A DNA stretch of 64,000 nt from Rhodococcus sp. H36-A4 (GTDB lineage Bacteria > Actinomycetota > Actinomycetes > Mycobacteriales > Mycobacteriaceae): positions 558,001-622,000 of the forward strand of contig NZ_JAPVLQ010000001.1 in assembly GCF_027158005.1 (NCBI RefSeq). Direction: 5' to 3'. The notes under the pieces were generated by a model that worked only from the letters and a program-made list of their open reading frames with translations, searched no databases and was not told where the DNA came from. Shown here piece after piece: positions 17,971 through 27,323 of this stretch. Positions within the stretch are counted from its first letter, which is position 1, and every line of letters begins with the position of its first letter. Made by a program: the position numbers and the translations under genes.

Positions 17971-18003
17971 ACACCGGCGGGTGCATGGTGCGCCCGCCGG
18001 TGT
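17971..18003. terminator. Bidirectional hairpin terminator
   Basis: Perfect 11-base arms (ACACCGGCGGG and CCCGCCGGTGT) flank an 11-base loop between the convergent stops of the steroid-operon SDR and the next SDR. There is no clear T-run, so it is a stem-type terminator for both strands. Confidence 0.6.
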
Positions 18004-18027
18004 GCGACCTTCCGGAACAAGCGGCTC

Positions 18028-18816
18028 TCATGACCGCAGGTACGACGCACCGTTGATGTCGAGGACCGTGCCCGAGGACCACATGGCCTCGGGTGAGGCA
18101 AGGTAGAGGACACCGGCTGCGACGTCCTCGGGGGTTCCGACGCGGCCGAACGGGCTCTGGTCACGGATCGCATCTCCCGTCGGGCCTGCCAGCTTGGTGT
18201 GCTGTCGCTCGGTGGCGATGAAGCCAGGCGCTACCGAGGTCACGCTGATCCGATGCGGAGCCAACGCCAACGCCATCGACTGCCCGAACGCATGCAAGGC
18301 CGCTTTGCTCGCGCCGTACGCCGGATGCTCGGGCTCACCCACGAACGCACCCCGCGAGCCCACATTCACGATCGCTCCAGGCGCTTGTCGCTCTATCAGG
18401 TGATTCGCCACAGCCCAGGTCACGTTGGCCGCGCCCAGCAGGTTGACGTCGACCATGGTTCGCCAACTCGACACCCACTCGTCGTACGACGTCTCCGCCA
18501 CCGAGTGACGGTTGCGCTCCGACGGCGCCACAGCCGCGTTGCACACCAGAACATCCACCGCCCCACCCACATTCGCAATCGCCTCCGAGACGAGTACCAG
18601 CGCAGCCTGAGGGTCCGCCAGGTCGCCCTGCACGAGCGCATGCCCCTCCCCCGGAAGCTGCCGGAGTGTCTCCTCTGCCTCGTCGCGGCCGGTCCGATAA
18701 TGCACGGCGACGCGATCGCCACGCTCGGCGAACGCATGCGCGACGGCACGTCCGATGCCCCGCGAAGCGCCTGTCACCAACACGCCCCTGGCCGAATGGA
18801 ATGCAAGGTCTGTCAT
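18028..18816 (-). CDS. SDR family oxidoreductase (FabG-like)
   Basis: The 262-residue protein is a classical SDR: LVTGASRGIGRA for NAD(P) binding, CNAAVAPS in place of NNAG, catalytic Ser in NVGSRG, and YGASK as the YxxxK pair. The C-terminal PEDVAAGVLYLASPEAMWSSGTVLDINGASY is typical of 3-oxoacyl reductase-like members. The arginine in GDRVAVHYRT suggests NADPH. It stands alone between convergent and codirectional neighbours with ~160 bases upstream. Substrate unknown. Confidence 0.85.
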   Translation of the reverse strand: MTDLAFHSARGVLVTGASRGIGRAVAHAFAERGDRVAVHYRTGRDEAEETLRQLPGEGHALVQGDLADPQAALVLVSEAIANVGGAVDVLVCNAAVAPSERNRHSVAETSYDEWVSSWRTMVDVNLLGAANVTWAVANHLIERQAPGAIVNVGSRGAFVGEPEHPAYGASKAALHAFGQSMALALAPHRISVTSVAPGFIATERQHTKLAGPTGDAIRDQSPFGRVGTPEDVAAGVLYLASPEAMWSSGTVLDINGASYLRS

Positions 18817-18978
18817 GACTGACCAGATTGCCCCCGGCAGCTGCGTAATTCAAATTCGGCGGTGTTGGGCCTGCCCCGCTTTCGTTGCCATCTGATCTGT
18901 CAAGATCGCTCGTCACCGCATGAGGAGCCGAAGATGCTGCGCGGTGAGATGCAGCCACGGCTACCGCTGCCGTCGGTT

Positions 18979-20697
18979 TCAGTCTGCTGAGATCACCTGC
19001 TCGTTCAGGAAGTCGATCAACGAGTGGCTCACTACCTCAGGTCGGCCGTTGTTTTGATTCCACGCTGCTGTCACCAGGTCCAAGTGGTTGTAACCGGGCG
19101 CGTCCACTCTGGTGCCGGCTCCCACCGACGTAGTGCCGAGGGAATCCAGGCCGGCAGCGAAGCCAGTTTCGCCTGCATCGACATAGATCACCTTCGACTG
19201 GGGCGTCACGTCGTATCGCAGATTTACCAAATCGCCAGTGCGATCACCAGTATTGGAGGCGAGAGTTTCCGTCAGCAAGCGGGTCGGAAAATACCATTCC
19301 AATCCGTCTACGACAGCATTGGACCACGTTCTGGAAAATTGAGAGATATCGGTGACCTCACTCTCCTTCGTGGTGAACACATCACCGTCGACGGTTTCAC
19401 TGCCTGCACGTGGGACCTGGTCGTAGGTCGTCCAGCCGACTGCACTGTTGCCGGCTGCAGGCGCCACCGACTTGTTACCGCCGAGAATGCCTGCGAATGC
19501 AGCACCACTCCCGTAGGGAAGGGGAAACTGCTTGGGTGCAGTCGGAGAATCGAAGCTGCCGATGCTCACCCGCCCAAACCCGATCGGCATCGAATTGTCG
19601 TCCAGAACTAGACCCACAGCTGCAGAGTTCGAATAGGACCGAGTCCGCAAATCAGGCTGTCCGAGAAGGAAGTCGAGATAGTTCGGAGCCGACACCGCAC
19701 GAGCTCCGAGCCGAGCGACAAGATCCTGTTGAATATTGGGCAGGATGGTGCTTGCGGCTCCAGGGTCGATACTCGCTGCCGACAACATCGACGACAGCAT
19801 CGTGAAGGTGGCTTCGGACAACGGAATGTAGGGCAAGGCGTTGTTCAACGGTTGAACTGTTGCAGCCAAGTTCCCGGGTAGCGCACCGCCGACCAATCCG
19901 GACAGAGCGGCGAAGGTCGAATCGGCAACATCCATGCGGGAATCGAGAACGAAGTATCCGGCGCATTGGTCGTATCCGGGTGTGCCGTCGAAATCCCAGT
20001 TGGCGAACGCGCCTGTCGTCAAGCCGCCGAGTGAATGCCCACCACACATCGTCCGGGTTTTACGGTAGTTCGGAGACAACTGCTGCATGACCGTGAATTG
20101 ATCTTCGAGAGTCTGCTTCAATCCGACATTGCCGAGGAATGCAGTGTCGACCGAAGCCGCTGGGGAGTGCCGGACTCCGTCGATTTCCTGGCCACGACCG
20201 TAGTAGCCGAATGCAAGATTCGGATCTTGTCGGTCTGCGGCAGCGAAGAGTCCGCGATGATCTTCCAGACAATTAGCTCTCCGATCCAAGACCCACACCT
20301 CGACGTACTGTCCACGCTCTCCTGCTGCGCGTACGGTATTGCGTGCCAAAGGCTCGGCTGAGCCTGCACCCTCTAGATATCCAGGCATCGTGACGAACAC
20401 CGACGCCGACTCTTCCGAATTGCCTGGTCCATTTGCCGCACGGAAGCGTGTGTAGCCCAATCGATCACACTGCGGTGGCCGCGGCCCCGCAGCCGCAGGC
20501 AGGGGATCTTCGAAGCTGACGTAACTTGCTTGCACTCCCCCGTCGTCGGAATTGTCGGCGGGGAACGCAACCTCCGTACGGCCCGCGAATTGTTCGGGCA
20601 GTGGGACCGCGTGCGCAGGTGCAACAGGAAGCAACACCATGGCGCACAGTGCGGCGGCAAGCCCGACGCGTCGGGGCGCGGTGCGGTGCTCGATCAC
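18979..20697 (-). CDS. Secreted alpha/beta hydrolase
   Basis: The 572-residue protein has a signal peptide (residues 1 to ~30, ending APAHAVP). The mature part holds the nucleophile elbow CGGHSLGGLTTG near residue 219, and a late GYNHLDLVTAAW that may bring the catalytic His. Length and Cys content fit an exported esterase or lipase of the actinobacterial type. Its ATG overlaps the stop of fadD by four bases (ATGA), so hydrolase and acyl-CoA ligase are co-translated: it may release an acid from an external ester that FadD then activates. The exact family is not certain. Confidence 0.75.
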   Translation of the reverse strand: MIEHRTAPRRVGLAAALCAMVLLPVAPAHAVPLPEQFAGRTEVAFPADNSDDGGVQASYVSFEDPLPAAAGPRPPQCDRLGYTRFRAANGPGNSEESASVFVTMPGYLEGAGSAEPLARNTVRAAGERGQYVEVWVLDRRANCLEDHRGLFAAADRQDPNLAFGYYGRGQEIDGVRHSPAASVDTAFLGNVGLKQTLEDQFTVMQQLSPNYRKTRTMCGGHSLGGLTTGAFANWDFDGTPGYDQCAGYFVLDSRMDVADSTFAALSGLVGGALPGNLAATVQPLNNALPYIPLSEATFTMLSSMLSAASIDPGAASTILPNIQQDLVARLGARAVSAPNYLDFLLGQPDLRTRSYSNSAAVGLVLDDNSMPIGFGRVSIGSFDSPTAPKQFPLPYGSGAAFAGILGGNKSVAPAAGNSAVGWTTYDQVPRAGSETVDGDVFTTKESEVTDISQFSRTWSNAVVDGLEWYFPTRLLTETLASNTGDRTGDLVNLRYDVTPQSKVIYVDAGETGFAAGLDSLGTTSVGAGTRVDAPGYNHLDLVTAAWNQNNGRPEVVSHSLIDFLNEQVISAD

Positions 20698-22262
20698 GTC
20701 GACGGTGCCGATACCGGATCGCTCGTGAAGGTCTCGGTCAATCGGTCGCGCAGTTTGTGCTTGAGGATCTTCCCCGATGGGTTACGTGGGATCTCGGCGA
20801 TCACCAGTTCGCGTGGAAGTTTGTAATTCGAGATCAGCTTGCTTGCCCCCTCCCGAAGGTCATCCAGGGTAATTTCGCAGCCAGGCAAGGGGGTGACGAT
20901 TGCGACAATAGTCTCGCCGTACTCTTCGTTCTTCCGGCCCACAACCGCGCAGTCCGCTACGCCGGCGAGTCCTGCGAGTGCGCTCTCGACCTCGACGGAG
21001 TAAACATTGCGACCGCCCGTGATGATCATGTCTTTCATGCGGTCGACCAGCGTGATGTAGCCGTCGCTGTCGACGTTGGCGAGGTCTCCGGTGTGCAGCC
21101 ATCCGTCACGAATTGCGTCTGCGGTCTCCGCAGGCTTGTTCCAGTAACCCTTCATGATCGTTTCGCCCTGCATGATCAGCTCGCCGGTGGAGCCTGCAGG
21201 AACGTCGTTTCCTTCTGGATCCACTACGCGCACAACGGTAACCAGTAAACTCGACCGCCCACTCGCCGAAGGCTTGGCCCTTACTTCTGCCGGCCGGCTG
21301 TAGATTCCGCTCGGACCAGCCTCGGTCTGCCCACATGCTTGATACAGCTCGACCTGGGGTAATGCTTCCAGCAGGCCTTCGACCGCCGCTGCGGGCATCG
21401 GTGCCGCACCGAAGATGCCTGTGCGCCAAGATGACAAGTCGCGTTTGCCAAGATCAGGATGTCGAAGCAGAAGCTGGTACATCGTCGGGACGCCGAAGAA
21501 GCCGGTGATCCGTTCGGATTCGAACACCTCCAGTACCGCGGCGGGGTCGAATGCAGGAAGGATGACGTGAGTAGCCCCCACCATCGTCCCTGGAATCAAC
21601 ATCATCGTCAGCTCCGCGGCGTGGTAGAGCGGTGCGACGTGCAGCAACCTATCCCCGTCCGTGATCCCGAACAAGCTCGTGATGCTCACACCGACCCACA
21701 CGGTCCGATGATGATCGAAGAGTGCACCCTTCGGCTTACCTGTCGTGCCCGAGGTGTAGAGGATAAGCGAATCGTCGGTCTCCAGAACCTGCACCTCAGG
21801 GTGCTCAGCGGTTTCCTTCTCGGCCAGCTCGGCGAGGCTCGGATAGCCCTCGACCGCACCGAGCGCCAGGAGCAAGACCGGTGCGTCGTCGTTGGACGCT
21901 GCTTCCGTCGCCTCGTGCACCACAGCGGCAACCGTCGAGTCGAAGGCAAGAATCGTGGCACCGGAGTCCTCGAGCAAATACCGCAGCTCGGGAGGAGCCG
22001 ACCTGGGATTGATCGGCACCACGACAGCACCGAGCTTCACTGCAGCGTAGAACGCGATCACGAACCGATCAGAATTTCCTGCCATCAAGGCGAATCGGTC
22101 ACCCTTGGTCAACCCAACTTTCGCGAGTGCGTGCGCAGCCCGATTCACCTCGGCGTCGAGCTCACCGTAGGTGCGCCTGGTGTCGCCGTAGACCAGAGCG
22201 GTCCGGTCCGGGCACCGCTGTGCACTTGTCGTGAGGGCACTCCCTATTGTCGGCATGTCCAT
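20694..22262 (-). CDS. FadD-type acyl-CoA synthetase
   Basis: The 522-residue adenylate-forming enzyme has the AMP-binding motif LILYTSGTTGKPKGALFDH (residues ~165-183), YQACGQTEAGPSGIY (the A5-like motif), GWLHTGDLANVDSDGYI and DRMKDMIITGGRNVYSVEVE, and the C-terminal catalytic lysine in NPSGKILKHKLR. It activates a carboxylic acid to its CoA thioester with ATP. It leads a two-gene operon with the secreted hydrolase and is divergent from the tandem TetR gene. By context the acid may be a sterol side chain or branched fatty acid; substrate is unproven. Confidence 0.92.
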   Translation of the reverse strand: MDMPTIGSALTTSAQRCPDRTALVYGDTRRTYGELDAEVNRAAHALAKVGLTKGDRFALMAGNSDRFVIAFYAAVKLGAVVVPINPRSAPPELRYLLEDSGATILAFDSTVAAVVHEATEAASNDDAPVLLLALGAVEGYPSLAELAEKETAEHPEVQVLETDDSLILYTSGTTGKPKGALFDHHRTVWVGVSITSLFGITDGDRLLHVAPLYHAAELTMMLIPGTMVGATHVILPAFDPAAVLEVFESERITGFFGVPTMYQLLLRHPDLGKRDLSSWRTGIFGAAPMPAAAVEGLLEALPQVELYQACGQTEAGPSGIYSRPAEVRAKPSASGRSSLLVTVVRVVDPEGNDVPAGSTGELIMQGETIMKGYWNKPAETADAIRDGWLHTGDLANVDSDGYITLVDRMKDMIITGGRNVYSVEVESALAGLAGVADCAVVGRKNEEYGETIVAIVTPLPGCEITLDDLREGASKLISNYKLPRELVIAEIPRNPSGKILKHKLRDRLTETFTSDPVSAPST

Positions 22263-22516
22263 CTCCCAGTAACGTAGATCACACGTGAATTTGTAATCAC
22301 GACCATAGCGTTGAAAAACCGGTCATGCAATGGCTATCTGTAAGATAAGTAAATTATAATTAGTTTCAATGATCTGCTCCGCATGACACCCCCGATAGCA
22401 GATCGAGCACATCTTCGGATCGGGACCCAAAAGGATCACCTACCCTTCGGTGATCCGCTTCAGTGACCATGGCAACCGAACTTAGAATCAACGCGTCACG
22501 AACGGATAGGTGGGAA
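22263..22516. promoter_or_regulatory. Divergent control region of fadD and the tandem TetR gene
   Basis: This 254-base region holds an AT-rich promoter-like stretch (about 22338-22370, with palindrome AATTATAATT) and two hyphenated inverted repeats. GATCTGCT (22371-22378) pairs with AGCAGATC (22397-22404). GGATCACC (22433-22440) pairs with GGTGATCC (22449-22456). Two separate dyads fit a regulator with two DNA-binding domains, which is what the adjacent gene encodes, but this link is inference. Confidence 0.45.
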
Positions 22517-23722
22517 ATGAGCACAGCCCGGGCCGGTGCCGCAAGCGTGGGTACCCGTCGCCCTCGTGACCGCAAGGCGCAGATACTCGGCGTCGCTGCG
22601 GACCAATTCGGCAACGTCGGCTACAACAACGCAAGCATCGCCGCAATCGCCGATGCAGTCGGCATCACCCCGGGAGCGCTGTACCGCCACTTCCGAAACA
22701 AGGAGGCCATGCTCATCGAGCTGACCTTCGAAGGATCCGACCGGTTCGTCGAGGCACTCAGCGACGACAGCCTCGACTTCGCAGCCACGATGACACGGCT
22801 TGTCGCGTTGGCCGTGTCTCGTCGCGGAATCGGTATTCTATGGGAGCGCGAAGCCCGCAATCTTCCCCGAGTCGAACGCGCGGAGTTGAGACGGCGACTG
22901 CGCTACTGCCACCAGAAGGTCAGCACTGTGATCGCTGCCCACCGGGAAACCCTCGATCCCGAGAGCTGCAATCTTCTCGCGCGCGCGGTACTGACGGTTC
23001 TTCTCAGTCCCTCCTATCACCGTGCACAGGTCCCCGACGATCGGTTTACCGATGCGCTGGAAGGCATGGTCAGCAGGATTGCCGACACTCGCCTGGAGTC
23101 CGATGAATCCGCCGGGTCGCCCCCCCGGGACGGACTGTCGCCGCAGCACACGCGACGGTCACGGCGGGAACTCCTACTCGTCGAAGCGGCCGGACTGTTC
23201 GCCGAGCACGGGTTCCACGCCGTCACGATGGACGACATAGGGCAAGCGGCCGGGATGACCGGCCCGAGTATCTACAACCATTTCGCCAAAAAGGACGAGA
23301 TATTGCTCGCGGCACTCAATCGCGGCGCAGACCTACTCGACGCTGGCCTCAACAGTGCTCTCACGCAGGCACATTCGGCGCCCGACGCCCTGCATCTCGC
23401 CCTACTCTCGTACATCGACGTCATGACCAACCACCCTGCTCTGATCACCATCGTGGTCAACGAGACCTCGAGTCTCGCCGACCCCCTCCGCCACCGACTG
23501 CGTTCCCGTCAACGCGAGTACGTCGATGAATGGGTTCACCTCCTCGGGACCATGAACCCCGGCGTGGACGGCGAAGAACTACGGGCGATTGCTCTCGCTG
23601 CGATCACTACGGTCAATATTCTGGTGAACAGCCCTGAAGTATCCGAGAGGCCCCACCTCGTGGAAGAGCTATCCATCATCGGTGACCGGATCATGGACAT
23701 CAGTCCACCCATGAGTGCCTGA
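22517..23722 (+). CDS. Tandem TetR regulator (two TetR units in one chain)
   Basis: The 401-residue protein holds two full TetR-like halves. The first HTH is KAQILGVAADQFGNVGYNNASIAAIADAVGITPGALYRHFRNKEAML (residues ~25-70). The second is RRELLLVEAAGLFAEHGFHAVTMDDIGQAAGMTGPSIYNHFAKKDEILL (residues ~215-262). Each is followed by a helical domain of ~140 residues. A single chain would act as an internal pseudo-dimer. The ATG at 22517 follows AGGTGGG at good spacing; an upstream ATG at 22463 overlaps the dyad region less plausibly. It is divergent from fadD and convergent with the racemase operon, which it probably represses. Confidence 0.88.
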   Translation: MSTARAGAASVGTRRPRDRKAQILGVAADQFGNVGYNNASIAAIADAVGITPGALYRHFRNKEAMLIELTFEGSDRFVEALSDDSLDFAATMTRLVALAVSRRGIGILWEREARNLPRVERAELRRRLRYCHQKVSTVIAAHRETLDPESCNLLARAVLTVLLSPSYHRAQVPDDRFTDALEGMVSRIADTRLESDESAGSPPRDGLSPQHTRRSRRELLLVEAAGLFAEHGFHAVTMDDIGQAAGMTGPSIYNHFAKKDEILLAALNRGADLLDAGLNSALTQAHSAPDALHLALLSYIDVMTNHPALITIVVNETSSLADPLRHRLRSRQREYVDEWVHLLGTMNPGVDGEELRAIALAAITTVNILVNSPEVSERPHLVEELSIIGDRIMDISPPMSA

Positions 23723-23728
23723 CTCAGT

Positions 23729-24904
23729 TCAGGACACGGCTTTCGAAGATGTCAACGCCGCTACCGTCTCCTCGTCGAGACCCCAACCCGCGAGCGTCCC
23801 GGCCACATCACGGCCTCCGGCATCCATCGGGACCGGATGCGCACTCGCGGTTCGACTGAACCGCGGGGCGGGCGCGGGCTGGATCAGGCCGTCGACCTCG
23901 ATGAAAGCTCCCCTGGCTTCATGGTGAGGATGCTCGTGAGCTTCCCAGGGCGAGAGCACCGGTGTGACACACGCATCGGAGTCCGCGAAAATCTCGGTCC
24001 ATTCTGCGCGGGTCTTCTCCCTGAACACCCCTGAGATTGCATTCTTCACCTCGGGCCACGTGGCCACGTCCAATTGAACTGGGAGTTCGGCGTCGGTCAA
24101 ACCCAGCTTGTCGAGCAAAAGAGCGTAGAACTGTGGTTCGACGGAACCGACTGCCATGAACTTGCCGTCGGATGTTTCGTACGTGTCATAAAACGGGGCG
24201 GCGCCGTCGAGCGCGTTGGTACCCCGCTCGCCGTCCCACATCCCGCTTGCGTGCATACCGTGCATGAACGTGGTCAACAACGCTGCCCCGTCGACCATTG
24301 CAGCATCGACCACTTGCCCCTGCCCGGATTGCTGCCGCTCGAACAGTGCGGAGACAATTCCGAGGGCCAACATCAAGCCGCCACCGCCGAAGTCACCGAG
24401 CAGATTCATCGGCGCGTGCGGGCGCTCCCCGGCACGGCCGATCGGCTCCAGCGCACCCGCGATGGCGATGTAGTTGATGTCGTGACCCGCGCGTGCTGCG
24501 AGCGGGCCATCCTGACCCCAACCGGTCATTCGTCCGTAGACCAACTTCGGGTTGATCCGCAACAGCGCGTCCGGGCCGATCCCGAGACGTTCAGCTACTC
24601 CGGGCCGGAAGCCTTCGACGAAGACATCGGCGCTGTCGATCAGCTTCTGAACAACTGCGACTCCGGCGGGATCCTTCAGATCCACTGCGATGCTGCGTCG
24701 TCCGCGGTCCAGAGGTCCGGCGGGGGGCGTGAGCCCCACTCCCCTTGCGCCGCCTGCACGCTCGATTCTGATCACCTCGGCCCCCATGTCCGCGAGGATC
24801 ATGCATCCGAAGGGTGCCGGTGCCAGGCTTGCGATCTCGACCACGCGTACGCCATTCAAAGGGCCCACGGGACTCTCACTTCCAGTTTCGCGTTGCGCGG
24901 TCAC
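23729..24904 (-). CDS. mcr: Alpha-methylacyl-CoA racemase (CaiB/BaiF family)
   Basis: The 391-residue protein belongs to class III CoA-transferase-fold enzymes. It opens with LNGVRVVEIASLAPAPFGCMILADMGAEVIRIER and carries GHDINYIAIAGALEPIGRAG and LGDFGGGGLMLALGI, which match the His and Asp active-site segments of mycobacterial MCR. It interconverts (2R)- and (2S)-methyl-branched acyl-CoAs so that dehydrogenases specific for the S form can act, as in cholesterol side-chain and pristanate oxidation. The GTG start at 24904 overlaps the ACAD stop (GTGA) and gives the normal N-terminus; longer versions would run into the ACAD gene. Symbol by family similarity. Confidence 0.85.
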   Translation of the reverse strand: MTAQRETGSESPVGPLNGVRVVEIASLAPAPFGCMILADMGAEVIRIERAGGARGVGLTPPAGPLDRGRRSIAVDLKDPAGVAVVQKLIDSADVFVEGFRPGVAERLGIGPDALLRINPKLVYGRMTGWGQDGPLAARAGHDINYIAIAGALEPIGRAGERPHAPMNLLGDFGGGGLMLALGIVSALFERQQSGQGQVVDAAMVDGAALLTTFMHGMHASGMWDGERGTNALDGAAPFYDTYETSDGKFMAVGSVEPQFYALLLDKLGLTDAELPVQLDVATWPEVKNAISGVFREKTRAEWTEIFADSDACVTPVLSPWEAHEHPHHEARGAFIEVDGLIQPAPAPRFSRTASAHPVPMDAGGRDVAGTLAGWGLDEETVAALTSSKAVS

Positions 24905-26052
24905 AGTGAACGGGCGATCAGATCTTTCATTACTTCGTTCGAGCCGCCATAAATACGTTGAACCCGAGCATCCGCGTACATGCGAGCGATCTGGTACTCG
25001 GCCATGTACCCGTATCCACCGAATAATTGAAGACATGTGTCGACGACTCGGCCTTGAACATCGGTCGTGTACGCCTTTGCCATCGACGCTGTGGTGCTGT
25101 CGAGTTCACCACGCAGATGGCGTTCGATGCAGTTGTCGACGAACACTCGCGACACTCTGGCCAGGGTTGCGCACTCCGCCAGCTGGAAGCGCGTGTTCTG
25201 CATATCGAACAGTGGTCCACCGAACGCCGAACGATCCTTGGTGTACTGCACCGTGATCGCGACGGCAGCCTCGGTGGCAGCTGCGGCACACACTCCGATG
25301 ACCAGTCGCTCGTGTGGGAGTTGCTTCATCAGATAGCCGAAACCTGCGCCCTCGTCGCCGAGCAGATTCTCGGCCGGGACCCTGACGTCCTCGAAGAAAA
25401 GCTCGGCCGTGTCCTGTCCCTTCATACCGATCTTGTCGAGTACGCGGCCCACTCGGTAACCGTCGACGTCAGCTGTCTCCACCACTATCAGCGAGACCCC
25501 CTTGGCGCCGGCAGACTGATCTGTCTTGGCTGCGACGATGACCAGATCAGCGTGTTTTCCGTTGGAGATGAACGTTTTGGCTCCGTTGATCACGTACTCG
25601 TCGCCGTCGCGAACAGCATTGGTACGCAACATTTTCAGATCGGATCCTGCGCCCGGCTCGCTCATCGCGATGGCACCGACGAGCTCGCCTGATGCCATCT
25701 TGGGCAACCATCGTTGCTTCTGTTCCTCGCTTCCGTAAGCGAGGATGTAATGCGCGACGATGCCACTGTGGACCATGTTGCCGAAGCTGGTGTCGCCCAG
25801 ACGGTACTGCGCGTCGAAAATAGCGAAATCGTGTGCGTAGGTGCCGCCCCCTCCGCCGTATTCCTCCGGAATCGATGCACACAGCAGACCGAGATTGCCG
25901 GCTTTGTTCCACACGTCGCGGTCGACAGATTTCTGATCTGCGAACCGCTCCTGGTTCGGTAGGAGTTCGGCTTCGAAAAACTTTGTGGCCATGTCCTTCA
26001 AGGCGACTATGTCGTCGTCGATCCACGATGATCGGTATTCTGCTGTGCCCAT
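24901..26052 (-). CDS. Acyl-CoA dehydrogenase (long-chain/isovaleryl type)
   Basis: The 383-residue flavoenzyme has PEEYGGGGG, AMSEPGAGSDL, the FAD motif CLQLFGGYGYM, and RIYGGSNEVMKDLIARSL at the C-terminus. The usual C-terminal catalytic Glu (YEGT) is Gly here, and a Glu sits instead in LPHERLVIG, as in isovaleryl- and long-chain acyl-CoA dehydrogenases. It would make the alpha,beta-double bond in an acyl-CoA that has passed the racemase. It is a paralogue of the ACAD at 42991. The ATG at 26052 is 11 bases below the SDR stop in one operon. Confidence 0.92.
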   Translation of the reverse strand: MGTAEYRSSWIDDDIVALKDMATKFFEAELLPNQERFADQKSVDRDVWNKAGNLGLLCASIPEEYGGGGGTYAHDFAIFDAQYRLGDTSFGNMVHSGIVAHYILAYGSEEQKQRWLPKMASGELVGAIAMSEPGAGSDLKMLRTNAVRDGDEYVINGAKTFISNGKHADLVIVAAKTDQSAGAKGVSLIVVETADVDGYRVGRVLDKIGMKGQDTAELFFEDVRVPAENLLGDEGAGFGYLMKQLPHERLVIGVCAAAATEAAVAITVQYTKDRSAFGGPLFDMQNTRFQLAECATLARVSRVFVDNCIERHLRGELDSTTASMAKAYTTDVQGRVVDTCLQLFGGYGYMAEYQIARMYADARVQRIYGGSNEVMKDLIARSL

Positions 26053-26063
26053 GTTCTCGACTC

Positions 26064-26894
26064 CTAGAAGTTGAAGCCGCCGCCACAGACCAGGGTCTGC
26101 GCGCTGACGTAATCGGATTCGGGGGTGCAGAACAAATAGACCGCCCCTGCAGCTTCGCTCGGTGCGCCGGCGCGACCGAGTGGGATCATCTGTTCCATCG
26201 CGGTCATCAGGTCGGGGTTGACCCCGACCTTGATCTCTTTGCCTTGAACATCGATCGTGGCTTGGCCATCTGCCGACGCTTCGGTGAGGCGGGTCTTGAT
26301 GAAGCCGAATGCAACAGTGTTGACGGTGACGTTGTACCGGCCCCATTCCTTCGCCAACGTCTTGGTCAGCCCAGTGACACCGGCCTTCGCCGAGGAGTAG
26401 TTTGCCTGGCCTGGGTTGCCGCCGGTTCCGGCAAGAGACGAGATATTGACGACCTTGCGGCATGGGATAGGTTCACCCGCAGCTTTGGCCTTCTTGACTG
26501 CGGCCGCGATGACGGGCTGCGCGGCGCGCAGAATACGAAAAGGAGCCTTGAGGTGTACGTCGAGAATCGCATCCCACTGCTCGTCGGTCATCTTCTGGAT
26601 CACCGAATCCCAGGTGTAACCCGCATTGTTGACCATGATGTCGAGTCCGCCGAAAGAATCGACGGCGGTCTGTACGAAACGCTCGGCAAAACCGTCTTCG
26701 GTGACGCTTCCGGCGCACGCAACGGCGAGGCCGCCGGCGTCCTCGATCGCAGCAACGGTCTCGTCGGCCGGTTCCGCATCGAGGTCGTTGACGACCACCT
26801 TCGCACCCTCTCGGGCAAGTTTGAGTGCGATCTCCCGACCGATCCCACGGCCGGAGCCAGAGACGATCGCGACCTTGTTCTCTAGAGTTCCCAT
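26064..26894 (-). CDS. SDR, 3-hydroxyacyl-CoA dehydrogenase-like
   Basis: The 276-residue protein has SGSGRGIGREIA (NAD binding), NDLD (acidic residue favouring NAD), NNAGYTWD, catalytic Ser in NISSLAG and YSSAK. An insert around residues 205-225 (EASADGQATIDVQGKEIKVGVNP) is shared with the SDR at 41356; the two are about 70% identical by eye. Set between an ACAD and a dehydratase pair, it fits the third step of a beta-oxidation cycle, taking (3R)-hydroxyacyl-CoA from MaoC-type hydratases to 3-ketoacyl-CoA, as peroxisomal HSD17B4 does. It is codirectional with the MaoC gene (15-base gap). Confidence 0.85.
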   Translation of the reverse strand: MGTLENKVAIVSGSGRGIGREIALKLAREGAKVVVNDLDAEPADETVAAIEDAGGLAVACAGSVTEDGFAERFVQTAVDSFGGLDIMVNNAGYTWDSVIQKMTDEQWDAILDVHLKAPFRILRAAQPVIAAAVKKAKAAGEPIPCRKVVNISSLAGTGGNPGQANYSSAKAGVTGLTKTLAKEWGRYNVTVNTVAFGFIKTRLTEASADGQATIDVQGKEIKVGVNPDLMTAMEQMIPLGRAGAPSEAAGAVYLFCTPESDYVSAQTLVCGGGFNF

Positions 26895-26909
26895 GGTGTG
26901 CAGTCTCTT

Positions 26910-27323
26910 TCAGTTGATGGCGACGACTGCGTCGCCGGTCAGTGCGACGGTGCCGTCGGCGAGGATGACAGCGAGTTCGACGGTGGCACGACGCTCACCG
27001 TCGACCTGATCGATCGAGACAACTTTGCCGGTGGCAGTGGGCTTGGCCAACACGGGCGTGATGGAAGCAAACCTCACCTGGTACGAGCGAATATCCTGCT
27101 GCGGAATCCAATTGGTCAACAAACGACCCAGGTATGCCATCGAAAGCATGCCGTGCGCGAAGACGTCCTCGAGTCCTGCCGACTTGGCAACGTCGATGTC
27201 GATGTGCATGGGGTTGTGATCGCCCGAGGCGCCGCCGAACAGTGCCAACGTCGTTCTCGTGATCTTGTCGATCTCCAACGTGGGGAGCTCGGTGCCGAGC
27301 TCGATGTGTTCGGTAGATATCAT
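26910..27323 (-). CDS. MaoC-type dehydratase, HadB-like subunit
   Basis: The 137-residue single hot-dog domain has FGGASGDHNPMHIDIDVAKSAG followed by FAHGMLSMAYLGRLL, the R-specific hydratase motif with the Asp and His of the active site. It closely follows the pattern of HadB. Its ATG overlaps the stop of the HadA-like gene (ATGA), so the two subunits are co-translated and very likely form a heterodimer that hydrates a 2-enoyl-CoA to (3R)-hydroxyacyl-CoA for the adjoining SDR. Confidence 0.85.
   Translation of the reverse strand: MISTEHIELGTELPTLEIDKITRTTLALFGGASGDHNPMHIDIDVAKSAGLEDVFAHGMLSMAYLGRLLTNWIPQQDIRSYQVRFASITPVLAKPTATGKVVSIDQVDGERRATVELAVILADGTVALTGDAVVAIN

Noticed and set aside
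26053-26463. N-terminal extension of the ACAD at 24901
   Set aside because: It overlaps the SDR gene and has no protein-like character; the ATG at 26052 gives the normal ACAD start.
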